Positions 1 to 9,234 of a DNA stretch of 64,000 nucleotides are shown piece by piece. Numbering within the stretch: position 1 is the first letter of the stretch; every line of letters starts with the position of its first letter. Below the pieces are notes generated by a model. It did not search any database. It was not told the origin of the DNA and saw only the letters and a program-made list of their open reading frames with translations. Origin of the DNA: Bacteroidota bacterium (GTDB lineage: Bacteria; Bacteroidota; Bacteroidia; Flavobacteriales; Flavobacteriaceae). The stretch covers positions 1-64,000 of the forward strand of contig JADFOK010000008.1 in the NCBI GenBank assembly GCA_022562895.1. The letters are read 5' to 3'. Position numbers and translations under genes: made by a program.

Positions 1-216
1 AAGTTCGCAGTTTTGTTTCCCGTACCTTGAATGATTTTGCTGAGTAACGATATATTTAGCGCCGTTTGCGATGGCCTGGTCGATAAAGTCATGGCCGTCA
101 CAGGCGCTGCCTTTGATCGCGACAAAAATATCGCCAGCCTTGATGAGACGTGAGTCTACGCAGATATTCGGTGGATTCTCAGAGATAACTGCTGCTAATA
201 GTTCGTTGATGGCCAT
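1..216 (-). CDS. murE: MurE-like Mur ligase, N-terminal fragment cut by the window edge
   Basis: The minus strand reads open from an ATG at 214-216 to the window edge (72 codons). The product has the Mur ligase N-terminal signature: VDSRLIKAGDIFVAIKG, then DGHDFIDQAI and NGAKYIV. This domain binds the UDP part of UDP-MurNAc peptides. MurE adds the third residue (usually meso-diaminopimelate) to UDP-MurNAc-L-Ala-D-Glu in the cytoplasm. The short stretch before DSR favours MurE over MurF, but MurF cannot be excluded from 72 residues. By my count 101 of 216 bases are G or C (about 47%), clearly richer than the following sequence, and the protein does not look typically flavobacterial. A HindIII site (AAGCTT) sits at 217-222, right at the start codon. 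It may be foreign or chimeric sequence. Confidence 0.6.
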   Translation of the reverse strand, partial: MAINELLAAVISENPPNICVDSRLIKAGDIFVAIKGSACDGHDFIDQAIANGAKYIVTQQNHSRYGKQNCEL

Positions 217-477
217 AAGCTTTCGAAAATTATAAAAACTTTAGCCAGAGTTATCGTAAAAGTTATCTTTATAGGTTACATAGTGCTAAACGACAAGAGA
301 CCCGTAATAAGCGCATTTTAGAAATTATAAGGCATTGTAAAATGAATCTTAAGACACCTTAAAATCAATCCAAAATTAAAATTTCTAATTGAAACCTCAA
401 TTTATGTCCCATATTATCTAGTTACAGATTTATTGGATAGTGAGGATTAGAGAGTTATTTTTATGGTAGATTATTAA

Positions 478-1242
478 ATGGCTGAAGCTTTTTCAAATAT
501 TGACTTTTTACTGTTAATTGTTTTGTTTTTATCAGGAGCGATTGCTTTTTCAATTTCAACAATTAGTGGTGGTGGTGGTGCCTTAATGCTTGTTCCATTA
601 TTAAATTTTATTATTGGAACAACTAACACTGCTCCGGTTATAAACTTGGGTATATTTATAAGTCGCCCCTCACGAATTATTATTTATTGGAAGAACATTG
701 TTTGGAAAGTCTTTTGGTACTATGTTCCATCAGCAATGCTAGGAGCTATTTTGGCAGCCTGGTTTTTTTCTGAAATTAAGATAGCCTGGCTTCAAATAAT
801 TGTAGCTATTTTCTTGATAAGCACTTTTTTTCAGTTCCGCTTCGGAAAAAAAGAGAGGTCTTTCTCTGTTCAACTCTGGTATTTTATTCCCCTTGGTTTT
901 ATCATTTCCATCATAGGTACTTTTACAGGAGGAATGGGACCTGTGTTAAATCCATTTTATTTAAATTCCGGAATCACCAAAGAATCTCTAATAGGGACTA
1001 AAGCAGCTAATTCGATCTTTCTGGGATTGGCACAAGTAAGTAGCTATACTTTTTTTGGTCTATTAACTACTGAACTTTGGATTTATGGAATTTCTCTAGG
1101 TATTGGAGCTACTATTGGAAATCTAATAGGTAAAAAAATATTGGTCAATATAAGTAGCATAACATTCAGAAAACTTGTAATTGTAATTATGGTAATTAGC
1201 GGGATTCTGCTTCTTATCAAAGCAGTCTTAAGTCTTTATTAA
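478..1242 (+). CDS. TSUP (TauE/SafE) family membrane permease
   Basis: A 254-residue, very hydrophobic protein with about eight predicted membrane segments. It carries two copies of the glycine-rich signature of the TauE/SafE/TSUP family: SGGGGALMLVP near residues 30-40 and TGGMGPVLNPF near 150-160, matching the internal duplication of the family. Members export or take up sulfite, sulfoacetate, thiosulfate or other small organosulfur anions across the inner membrane. No neighbouring sulfur genes point to a substrate. It appears to be a single-gene unit and starts at an ATG with no obvious Shine-Dalgarno sequence. Confidence 0.85.
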   Translation: MAEAFSNIDFLLLIVLFLSGAIAFSISTISGGGGALMLVPLLNFIIGTTNTAPVINLGIFISRPSRIIIYWKNIVWKVFWYYVPSAMLGAILAAWFFSEIKIAWLQIIVAIFLISTFFQFRFGKKERSFSVQLWYFIPLGFIISIIGTFTGGMGPVLNPFYLNSGITKESLIGTKAANSIFLGLAQVSSYTFFGLLTTELWIYGISLGIGATIGNLIGKKILVNISSITFRKLVIVIMVISGILLLIKAVLSLY

Positions 1243-1329
1243 TTCTAATTTTGTTAAAGTTCTATATTCCCTATACTTTTACAACCAACATTTTCATAAC
1301 TTTAGAAAATAAAAAAACTTTCAAACCAT

Positions 1330-4300
1330 ATGAAAAAATTACTTCTTCTTTTGTTACTCTCTTTTGCTACATTATTACCTGCACAAGAATTTTCAATGGA
1401 TATTTTAAAAGACTTAAAACCCAGAAACATAGGCCCTGGAGGAATGTCTGGTCGTGTTACAGCTATTGATGTGGTTACTGGTAATTCAGATGTAATATAT
1501 ATTGGAACAGCTTCTGGCGGACTTTGGAAATCCAATAGTGGTGGTATTACTTGGAATCCTATTTTTGAAAACGAAGTAACAGCTTCAATTGGAGCGGTAG
1601 CAATTCAGCAATCAAATCCTTCAGTTATATGGGTAGGAACAGGAGAAGGAAACCCTCGAAATAGTTTAAACGGTGGATTTGGTGTTTATAAATCATTGGA
1701 TGGAGGAAAAAACTGGGAAGCCAAGGGATTAGAAAATACGCGTCATATTCATCGAATTATAATCGATCCAAACAACCCTAATACTGTATATGTGGGAGCG
1801 ATAGGCTCACCTTGGGGAGAACACAAGGAACGTGGGGTTTTTAAAACGACAGACGGTGGTAATTCCTGGGAAAAAATTCTTTTTGCAAATAATAAAACAG
1901 GTGTAGGTGATATGGTTATGGATCCATCTAATCCAAATAAGCTCATTGTTGCCTTATGGGAACATAAAAGAGATCCCTGGTTTTTTAAATCTGGTGGCGA
2001 GGGCTCGGGATTATATATTACTCATAATGGAGGTGAAACCTGGGAAAAACGCACCGATAAAGATGGATTGCCCAAAGGAGACCTGGGACGTATAGGATTG
2101 GCAATTGCCAAAAATAAACCCAATATAGTTTATGCATTAATTGAAGCAAAAAAAAATGCCTTATATAAAAGTGAAGATGGTGGTTTTACATTCAAAAAAA
2201 TAAATGATAAAAAAGATATTGGAAATCGGCCGTTTTATTATAGTGATATTTATGTAGATCCCGAAAATGAAAATAGAGTATATTCTGTTTTTACCTACGT
2301 TAATGTTTCAGAAGATGGTGGAAAAAACTTTACTCAACTCATGCCGGCATATGGGGTTGATAATGGTGTACACCCAGACCATCACGCTTGGTGGATTCAT
2401 CCAGAAGATGGTAATTTTATGATCGATGGCAATGATGGAGGAATGAATATAACTCATGACGGAGGAAAAACCTGGCGTTTTGTAGGAAACTTACCCGTTG
2501 CACAATTTTATCATATTTCCGTCGATAATGAATATCCCTATAATGTTTACGGAGGGATGCAGGACAATGGTAGTTGGCGTGGTCCTGCATACGTTTGGAG
2601 ATCACAAGGAATTAGAAACGATTATTGGCAGGAAATCTCTTTTGGAGATGGTTTTGATGTTATTCCGGATAGAGATGACAGTCGCTATGGCTGGAGCATG
2701 AGCCAACAAGGATATGTGAGTCGTTACGATTGGAAAACCGGAAACAATTATACAGTACGTCCTACGCATCCAGACCCAGAAGTAAAACTTAGGTTTAATT
2801 GGAATGCCGCAATTAATATCGACCCTTTTAACAATAGTACTCTTTATTTTGGAAGTCAATTTGTACACAAAAGCACAGACAAAGGACTTACATGGAAAAT
2901 TATATCTACCGACCTAACCACGAATGATTCTGAAAAACAGAAACAAGATGAAAGTGGTGGTCTTACCATGGATGCAACTGGAGCTGAAAATCATACTACT
3001 ATTTTGGTGATTGAACCTTCCACTTTAGAACAAAATATGTTATGGGTTGGTACTGACGATGGCCGTGTTCATTACACTCAAAATGGTGGTCAAAATTGGA
3101 CAGATGTTACTAATAATATAGCAGGATTACCATCGGGAAGTTGGATCGTTCAAATTAAAGCATCAAATAAAAATAAAGGGGAAGCTTTGTTAGTTGCTAA
3201 CGATTACAGAAGGTTTAATTATACACCCTATGCCTATCGCACTAAAGACTATGGAAAGACCTGGGAACGTATTGTTGATGAAAATGATGTGTTGAGTTAT
3301 ACCCTGAGTATTGTTGAAGATCCTTTTGAAAAAAATCTCTTATTTCTGGGGACCGATGATGGGTTATATATTTCCATTAATGCTGGGAAAACCTGGACCA
3401 AATGGACCAATGGTTTTCCAACGGTATCGGTGAAAGATCTTGTTATTCAGGAAAGAGAAAACGACCTGGTCATTGGAACTTTTGGTCGCGCTGCCTGGAT
3501 ACTCGATGATATTATACCATTACGTGCAATTGCAAAGGATAATACTATATTATCATCAGATATCGTGGTATTTGATACTCCCGTAGCCTATCAAGCTGCA
3601 AATCAACAACCTACCGGAAGTCGATTTGGAGCTGATGCAATATTCAATGGAGAGAATAGAGATTATGGAGCAAGGATTTCTTATTACTTTCAGAAAAAAG
3701 AAACTAAAGAGGAAGATGCAAAGAATGATGATGATGGTAATGATGAAGGTGATGATGATGATGATACCTCAAACGACACTGAAGGAAAAAGTAAAGACTC
3801 AATTTATATGAAAATATATGATGGAGACAGATTGATAAGAAGTTTAAAGAAAAAGATACCAGACAGTACAGGAATATACCGCTGGATCTGGAACATGAAT
3901 GAAGCAGGAGTAGATAGGCCCTCACGCAAAATTAAAGAACGTAAAAAAGAACCCGGAGGTGTTGCTGTAAAGCCCGGCAGTTACCGACTTGAAATAACAT
4001 TTCTAGATAAAACAGCTACGAGCACTATTTCTGTAGAAAGTGATCCGAGATTGGAGGTATCTGAAAAAGCTATCAATGATGCCTACAATGCTGGAAAAGA
4101 ATTAGAAGATATGATACAAACTGCAGCCGAAGCCGTGAAGCAGTTAGTAGAAAGTAAACAAACAGTTAAGGAGTTTCAAAAAAAGATGAAAAAGGAAGAT
4201 AAAGACGGTTATAAAACTGAAATAAAATCATCTAAAGAAATTATCAAGAAAATAGATTCATTGATTGCGCAATATATAGGTAAGGATGACAAAAGACAAG

Positions 4301-4554
4301 GAATTACGCGCAACCCCGATGTTACTGTTATGCAACGAATTGGTACTGCTAATCGGTATTCCCGTAGTCGTCCCATGGGAATTACTAAAACTGAAGAAGA
4401 TTTGATGAAATTTGCATGGGAGCAATTTAATGAAGCTTTAATAAAAACTAATTCTTTTTTTGAGTCTGAATGGGTAAATTATAAAAACGATATAGAACAA
4501 TTAAATTTATCACCTTTTAAAAAGACTAAATTATTTACTATAAAAGAAAATTAA
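1330..4554 (+). CDS. Large secreted BNR/sortilin-type beta-propeller protein
   Basis: 1074 residues. A signal peptide (about 1-18, ending LLPAQ) is followed by roughly eleven BNR/Asp-box repeats of the form S/T-x-D/N-G-G-x-x-W (for example KSLDGGKNWE, KTTDGGNSWE, ITHDGGKTWR, RTKDYGKTWER). These build a sortilin/VPS10-like propeller over about residues 30-760. A linker rich in Asp, Glu and Asn follows (about 798-825), then an FlgD-like beta-sandwich (about 830-925; GIYRWIWNMNEAG) and a charged helical tail. Such proteins are often named glycosyl hydrolase in Bacteroidota, but I see no catalytic signature supporting that. No T9SS sorting domain is visible, so a periplasmic or outer-membrane-associated location is inferred. 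Function unknown. Confidence 0.85.
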   Translation: MKKLLLLLLLSFATLLPAQEFSMDILKDLKPRNIGPGGMSGRVTAIDVVTGNSDVIYIGTASGGLWKSNSGGITWNPIFENEVTASIGAVAIQQSNPSVIWVGTGEGNPRNSLNGGFGVYKSLDGGKNWEAKGLENTRHIHRIIIDPNNPNTVYVGAIGSPWGEHKERGVFKTTDGGNSWEKILFANNKTGVGDMVMDPSNPNKLIVALWEHKRDPWFFKSGGEGSGLYITHNGGETWEKRTDKDGLPKGDLGRIGLAIAKNKPNIVYALIEAKKNALYKSEDGGFTFKKINDKKDIGNRPFYYSDIYVDPENENRVYSVFTYVNVSEDGGKNFTQLMPAYGVDNGVHPDHHAWWIHPEDGNFMIDGNDGGMNITHDGGKTWRFVGNLPVAQFYHISVDNEYPYNVYGGMQDNGSWRGPAYVWRSQGIRNDYWQEISFGDGFDVIPDRDDSRYGWSMSQQGYVSRYDWKTGNNYTVRPTHPDPEVKLRFNWNAAINIDPFNNSTLYFGSQFVHKSTDKGLTWKIISTDLTTNDSEKQKQDESGGLTMDATGAENHTTILVIEPSTLEQNMLWVGTDDGRVHYTQNGGQNWTDVTNNIAGLPSGSWIVQIKASNKNKGEALLVANDYRRFNYTPYAYRTKDYGKTWERIVDENDVLSYTLSIVEDPFEKNLLFLGTDDGLYISINAGKTWTKWTNGFPTVSVKDLVIQERENDLVIGTFGRAAWILDDIIPLRAIAKDNTILSSDIVVFDTPVAYQAANQQPTGSRFGADAIFNGENRDYGARISYYFQKKETKEEDAKNDDDGNDEGDDDDDTSNDTEGKSKDSIYMKIYDGDRLIRSLKKKIPDSTGIYRWIWNMNEAGVDRPSRKIKERKKEPGGVAVKPGSYRLEITFLDKTATSTISVESDPRLEVSEKAINDAYNAGKELEDMIQTAAEAVKQLVESKQTVKEFQKKMKKEDKDGYKTEIKSSKEIIKKIDSLIAQYIGKDDKRQGITRNPDVTVMQRIGTANRYSRSRPMGITKTEEDLMKFAWEQFNEALIKTNSFFESEWVNYKNDIEQLNLSPFKKTKLFTIKEN

Positions 4555-4641
4555 TACTTTAATTATTATTATTATTTGTCAAAATAGTCTAATACCCTTA
4601 TATTTAATATCTACAAAAAACAAATTCAAAATAATTTAATC

Positions 4642-5238
4642 ATGAAAAAAATAGGATTGTCACTTATTGCAATTACTCTAATAGCATTTACAGCTTGTAA
4701 AGAAGAAAAAAAGGAGTTGACTAAAGAGGTTGAAAAAACAGAAGAAGTAAAAAAAGAAAAGGAAACCCAAAGTAATTCTGAAGGACCAAAAGAAATTTAT
4801 ATTCGGTTAGAATCAAAGAGTGAAAGTGAAGCTACCGGAGTATTAATTTTTAAAGAAATTGATGGTATAGTGTCATTGGAAGCAAAGTTTATGGGATTAA
4901 CCCCTGGCTCTCATGCTATACATATTCATGAAAAATCAGATTGCTCATCACCAGATGGTAAATCTACAGGAGGGCATTGGAATCCAACTTTTAAAGATCA
5001 TGGAAAATGGGGTAGTGAAGATGGGTATCATAAAGGAGATATTGGTAATTTTAAAGTAAATGAAGAAGGAAATGGCAATATATCTATGCAAACAGACGAA
5101 TGGTGTATTGGTTGTGGAGATGAAAATAAAGATATAATTGGTAAGGCAATAATTGTCCACCAAGGTATTGACGATTTTGTATCACAACCTTCTGGAGCAG
5201 CAGGAGCAAGGGTAAGTTGTGGTGGGATTATACAGTAA
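4642..5238 (+). CDS. sodC: Cu/Zn superoxide dismutase, lipoprotein
   Basis: 198 residues. A lipoprotein signal ends at Cys19 (AFTAC). A Lys/Glu-rich tether follows, then a Cu/Zn superoxide dismutase domain from about residue 50. Copper and zinc ligands are recognisable: HAIHIHE (His94, His96), GGHWNP (His112), the DHGKW and YHKGDIGN zinc loop, and IIVHQGIDD near the C-terminus. Two Cys (SDCSS and VSCGG) would form the conserved disulfide. It converts superoxide to peroxide and oxygen in the periplasm or at the outer membrane. It is monocistronic and ends before a strong hairpin terminator. Confidence 0.93.
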   Translation: MKKIGLSLIAITLIAFTACKEEKKELTKEVEKTEEVKKEKETQSNSEGPKEIYIRLESKSESEATGVLIFKEIDGIVSLEAKFMGLTPGSHAIHIHEKSDCSSPDGKSTGGHWNPTFKDHGKWGSEDGYHKGDIGNFKVNEEGNGNISMQTDEWCIGCGDENKDIIGKAIIVHQGIDDFVSQPSGAAGARVSCGGIIQ

Positions 5239-5258
5239 TTAAACCTATTAATAAAATT

Positions 5259-5295
5259 AAGCCCCTCCCATAATTAATTATGGGAGGGGCTTTTA
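5259..5295 (+). terminator. Strong intrinsic terminator after sodC
   Basis: A perfect palindrome at 5261-5290, with arms GCCCCTCCCATAATTA and its complement, sits 20 bp after the sodC stop and is followed by TTTTATTT. The G+C-rich stem in an AT-rich intergenic region is typical of a rho-independent terminator. Its symmetry means it may also act on the minus strand, although the metalloprotease gene there already ended at 5425. Confidence 0.9.
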
Positions 5296-5424
5296 TTTGA
5301 TACACCCAAAATGTTTCTTTTTAGTTCACCAAAGGAATAGTGATATTTACTTTATGTTTCATTTCGGTAATTATATCTTTTTATAATCTATATTTATAAA
5401 GACAATAACCCTGCCAAAAATTAT

Positions 5425-8400
5425 TTACTGTTTAACAATTCTCTTCACAATACTGTTATTTTCAGTATTTATTTTAACAAAGTATATTCCTATTGCTAAA
5501 TTTTCAATAGAAAATATAGTTTCTACACCTGTATTTGTTAAATCTACAGATTGTAATACTCTACCATTTATATCTATAATTGTTGCTTTAAATAATTGTA
5601 TAGAACTATTATTTAATAATGTTATTTGCCCGTCTGTAGGATTAGGATATAAAACAATACTGTTATAGAAATCTAAATCCTCTATACTTAATATATCAAC
5701 TACATTGAGGTTAAAGGTGCAGGTTCCATCATTACCAACAGCATCTGTAGCTGTCATGGTAATAATTGTAACACCTACACCAACTTCTGTGCCGGCAGCA
5801 GGGTCTTGTGTGATTATTGGAGCAGCAGTACAATTATCTGTAGCTGAAGCACCCGAAGTATAATCCGGAATTGTAAATAATTCTCCAACATTAACAATTT
5901 CTGTAACATCTGCAGGGCATGTTATAATTGGATCTATATCATCTACCACGGTAACAACTTGTGAACAAGTTGCCGAATTTCCAGCAGCATCTGTAACAGT
6001 CCATGTAACAGTAGTGCTACCCAGATTAAAAATAGCTGGTGCATCGTTTGTTACAATTTCACCAGAACAATTATCTGATACAGTTGGTGAGCCCAAACTC
6101 ACACTTGAAGCACCACATTGGCCAGCATCGGTACTTACTGTTATATCAACAGGGCATGTAATTAATGGGTCAATACTATCAAGAGTAACCGTTGTAATAG
6201 TACGATCTCCTATACATCCTGCGATTCCCAAATTTATATCAGAATTAGGAATACCATAATCTGATGGTTCACAAGTTCCAGACCAATCTGCATTAGAGTC
6301 AGTATCTCCATTTCTTCTAAATGAATTAGTACAATCCACTGTAAAATCAGCTCCAATACCAGACCAATCTAAATCACCCGATGTTACATTAAATCCATTA
6401 ATAGTTATATTTAAACCAGCTATTTCAACCGCTGTAAAATTCCAGAATACTGAATCTATTACATTTCCCAATGTATCAATAATAATAATCCAACCGGTAC
6501 CGTTATTGTCCCAAAAAATATTATTGCCCCAATAACCTGCTCCACCACTGTCATTCCAGTCAACAACAGAGTCAGCCCCCATGTTTCCAAGGGTTTGTGT
6601 AATAGTATTCATAGCATTAATATTAGTATAAGGTTGATCACTAACAGCTATTGAATAACCGGAATAATCGAAGGAAATACCTACATTTTGAATTTCCAAT
6701 CTATCTGGAGTCTCTAATGTAATTTCAGAAATCACTAATTGTGATAAAGGACCTGGTGGATTCTCTTGTGCATAAACATCAGTAGTTGCTGTTGGATTAA
6801 ATGTGTACGAAGTACCCTCAAAAAGAAAATTTCCACCCGTTTGAGCATCATACCAGCGAATTACATTTGAAGGATCTCCCAAAGTGGCAGTTACCGTTAC
6901 AGAATCTCCAATACAAAAATCTGAGACACCAGTTGTTGTAGGTCCCGGGGGAACAGCAATCACCTCTATATCGTCTGTTGCTGAAGAAGCAACCGAACAA
7001 GGTCCCGAAGGAACCTCGTACATAATCGTATGTACGCCAATTCCAGCAGCTACAGGATCGAATGAATAGGTTAAACCATTACCATCGTCTGTAACGCCTG
7101 GCCCACTATAAACTCCACCAGATGGAGTGCCTCCGCTTAAACCAGTAAGAACTTCATCATTGGCACACACATCCTCTGGAGCCGTAAAAGCAGCCAAACC
7201 GGAAGGAGTGTCAAATGCTTCTGTTCCATCAGTTGTACTTCCTGAGGAACCCTGATCAGCACTAACACCCAAACCTCTTTTTGCAAAGGCATCCCAAATA
7301 GTACATTCATTCACTCCTCCGTAAATAGCTACATCTGCAGCAAAAATTGCATCTCTGCCATCTACAAATCCTGGACTACAAGGTTGTAATTTCATTCCTT
7401 CTGTAATAATAGCCATGGCTACTACATTTCCTGCATCAAGATTTGTATCTCCCGTAAAATTATAAATATTTGCATCCCATCCATGATCGTCAACTAATTC
7501 CCAGGTTAATTCCCAAAGCATCGTTGCCCAAACTGATCCTACACCGTGAGGAATAACAGCAGTTTTAATATCATCGTATGTTTGTGGATTAACAGCAAAA
7601 TCTGTTGAATAAGGGAATGGACGTATTCCTGGTCCATTTGCTCCCTGACCAAAAAGATAGGTTCCAACTCCTCGGGCATCTGTACCCGTATCTCCAGGTT
7701 CTATAGTCATTATTACACCATAAAAGTCACTCCATCCTTCACCCATTTGTTCACTATTCCCAAGGCAACCTGAAGTTCCAGGACCTCCAGTTAATCTATT
7801 TGAAATACCATGACCATATTCATGAATAATAACCAAATTATCGAAATCCCCATCTTTATCGCCACACACATACATTTGCATTTTTGGATTACCCCCGTCT
7901 ACAGGTGTTCCGAAATTTGCATTACAAGTACCTGAACCATCCTGAGCTTCTGCATTTACAGAATCACTTCCAATACCACCATTCCCATAATTATTTTCCT
8001 GAAAGTTTCCACCAGCCTCATCAAATCCATATTGATAAAGAACATCATGTATAATATTATTCCAATAAAAAAGGTTGGTAATAGCTGCATCTTCATATTG
8101 ATTTGCTGCTGTGTATATCTGGCTAAATGGGTAACCTGTAAAATCTAAAGTTGCACCACCATCTGGTTGGTATCCGGGGTTATCTCCATCTTCATAGGCA
8201 TCAACATTATTACCTTTAGTTACGGTAAATTCTGCTCCGGGCGAACCATCGGTGTCATGCCATCCAAACGGTGAAGCAGTAGCATTTGCGGGATCCAATT
8301 CAGTCGTTCTACTACCATAATAGGGGCTTTCGATAGGTATAGCAAAAACTTCATAACAATCGTTACAACCATTTGAACTTTCAGAAATTTCTTTATAATT

Positions 8401-9102
8401 AGTAATATCAAAGAGATTTTGGTTATAATTCAGTATTTCATTCTCATTGTGGTTATGATTAAAAGCACAACTTACCATCCAATTGTTTTTCTCAATTATA
8501 TGTCCTGTCGATGCATCTACTCTCATACTCCACCAATCTTGCTGGCTTATTTCCTGTATGGATATATTCCATGCCAGTTTTAATTCACCTTTATCATTAA
8601 GTTGATACATTAATTGTGCGGGTATGTTACTTAAAGATATACCACCTTTGCTAATAATGGTTTTTCGATCTACACCCTGCATATTATCAACAACAGTAAG
8701 TGATTCTGTAATTGAATAATTTAATTGGTTAGCTGCAGAAACAATTGCTTGTGTTGCAGTAATAGAAGGCGTTGTAGCTCCCATTATTTTGTAAGCACTA
8801 TTATTTATAAAATGATTAGATGCGGTTAAAACTTTACCGCTAGGAAGAATATGAATACTAGATTCTGTACCATATACCTGAATTCCATTTATAACTTGGC
8901 GAAAATAAATGTTATTTACACCTGTAATTCTACTTACATTTTTGGCAGTTACAAACCATTGAACATCCTGAGGCAACAATTCATTTTGTTCTAAAAATTG
9001 ATTAAAATAATTGGTAATGTTTTGTGTGAAGTTTTGAGCAATAACCTGTGAAGAAAAAGCACAAAGTAACACAAAAAATAAGTTCATAGTAGCATTTCTC
9101 AT
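5425..9102 (-). CDS. M36 (fungalysin) metalloprotease with HYR domains and T9SS sorting signal
   Basis: 1225 residues. In order: signal peptide (1-22), thermolysin/fungalysin-type propeptide (about 30-200), and M36 catalytic domain (about 210-640) with zinc motif HEYGH at 427-431 and a downstream glutamate ligand in SEQMGEGWSDFYG. Then Ig-like (about 640-720), a region resembling a lamin-tail domain (about 790-950), two HYR modules (each beginning with an ITCP-type motif), and a type A T9SS sorting domain (last ~85 residues, YPNPTDGQI, ending KRIVKQ). The mature enzyme should be exported by type IX secretion and digest extracellular protein. It is a single-gene unit whose 3' end faces the sodC terminator. 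Confidence 0.93.
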   Translation of the reverse strand: MRNATMNLFFVLLCAFSSQVIAQNFTQNITNYFNQFLEQNELLPQDVQWFVTAKNVSRITGVNNIYFRQVINGIQVYGTESSIHILPSGKVLTASNHFINNSAYKIMGATTPSITATQAIVSAANQLNYSITESLTVVDNMQGVDRKTIISKGGISLSNIPAQLMYQLNDKGELKLAWNISIQEISQQDWWSMRVDASTGHIIEKNNWMVSCAFNHNHNENEILNYNQNLFDITNYKEISESSNGCNDCYEVFAIPIESPYYGSRTTELDPANATASPFGWHDTDGSPGAEFTVTKGNNVDAYEDGDNPGYQPDGGATLDFTGYPFSQIYTAANQYEDAAITNLFYWNNIIHDVLYQYGFDEAGGNFQENNYGNGGIGSDSVNAEAQDGSGTCNANFGTPVDGGNPKMQMYVCGDKDGDFDNLVIIHEYGHGISNRLTGGPGTSGCLGNSEQMGEGWSDFYGVIMTIEPGDTGTDARGVGTYLFGQGANGPGIRPFPYSTDFAVNPQTYDDIKTAVIPHGVGSVWATMLWELTWELVDDHGWDANIYNFTGDTNLDAGNVVAMAIITEGMKLQPCSPGFVDGRDAIFAADVAIYGGVNECTIWDAFAKRGLGVSADQGSSGSTTDGTEAFDTPSGLAAFTAPEDVCANDEVLTGLSGGTPSGGVYSGPGVTDDGNGLTYSFDPVAAGIGVHTIMYEVPSGPCSVASSATDDIEVIAVPPGPTTTGVSDFCIGDSVTVTATLGDPSNVIRWYDAQTGGNFLFEGTSYTFNPTATTDVYAQENPPGPLSQLVISEITLETPDRLEIQNVGISFDYSGYSIAVSDQPYTNINAMNTITQTLGNMGADSVVDWNDSGGAGYWGNNIFWDNNGTGWIIIIDTLGNVIDSVFWNFTAVEIAGLNITINGFNVTSGDLDWSGIGADFTVDCTNSFRRNGDTDSNADWSGTCEPSDYGIPNSDINLGIAGCIGDRTITTVTLDSIDPLITCPVDITVSTDAGQCGASSVSLGSPTVSDNCSGEIVTNDAPAIFNLGSTTVTWTVTDAAGNSATCSQVVTVVDDIDPIITCPADVTEIVNVGELFTIPDYTSGASATDNCTAAPIITQDPAAGTEVGVGVTIITMTATDAVGNDGTCTFNLNVVDILSIEDLDFYNSIVLYPNPTDGQITLLNNSSIQLFKATIIDINGRVLQSVDLTNTGVETIFSIENLAIGIYFVKINTENNSIVKRIVKQ

Positions 9103-9234
9103 GGGGATAAGATTTAAGGTTAATATAAAATGGGGTTATATAAATTATTGTAAATCTATTAAAACATTGTTAATTAACAAAATTACAATTTAATATGCTG
9201 TATTTCAGACATTTACAAAATATAATCTTTATAT

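Noticed and set aside
3704..3925. Minus-strand frame rich in His (HHHHH-type runs)
   Set aside because: It is the antisense shadow of the acidic GAT run in the BNR-repeat gene; no start context or homology.
4563..4577. ATT microsatellite between the BNR gene and sodC
   Set aside because: Short AT-rich simple repeat of a kind expected in this genome; no sign of function.
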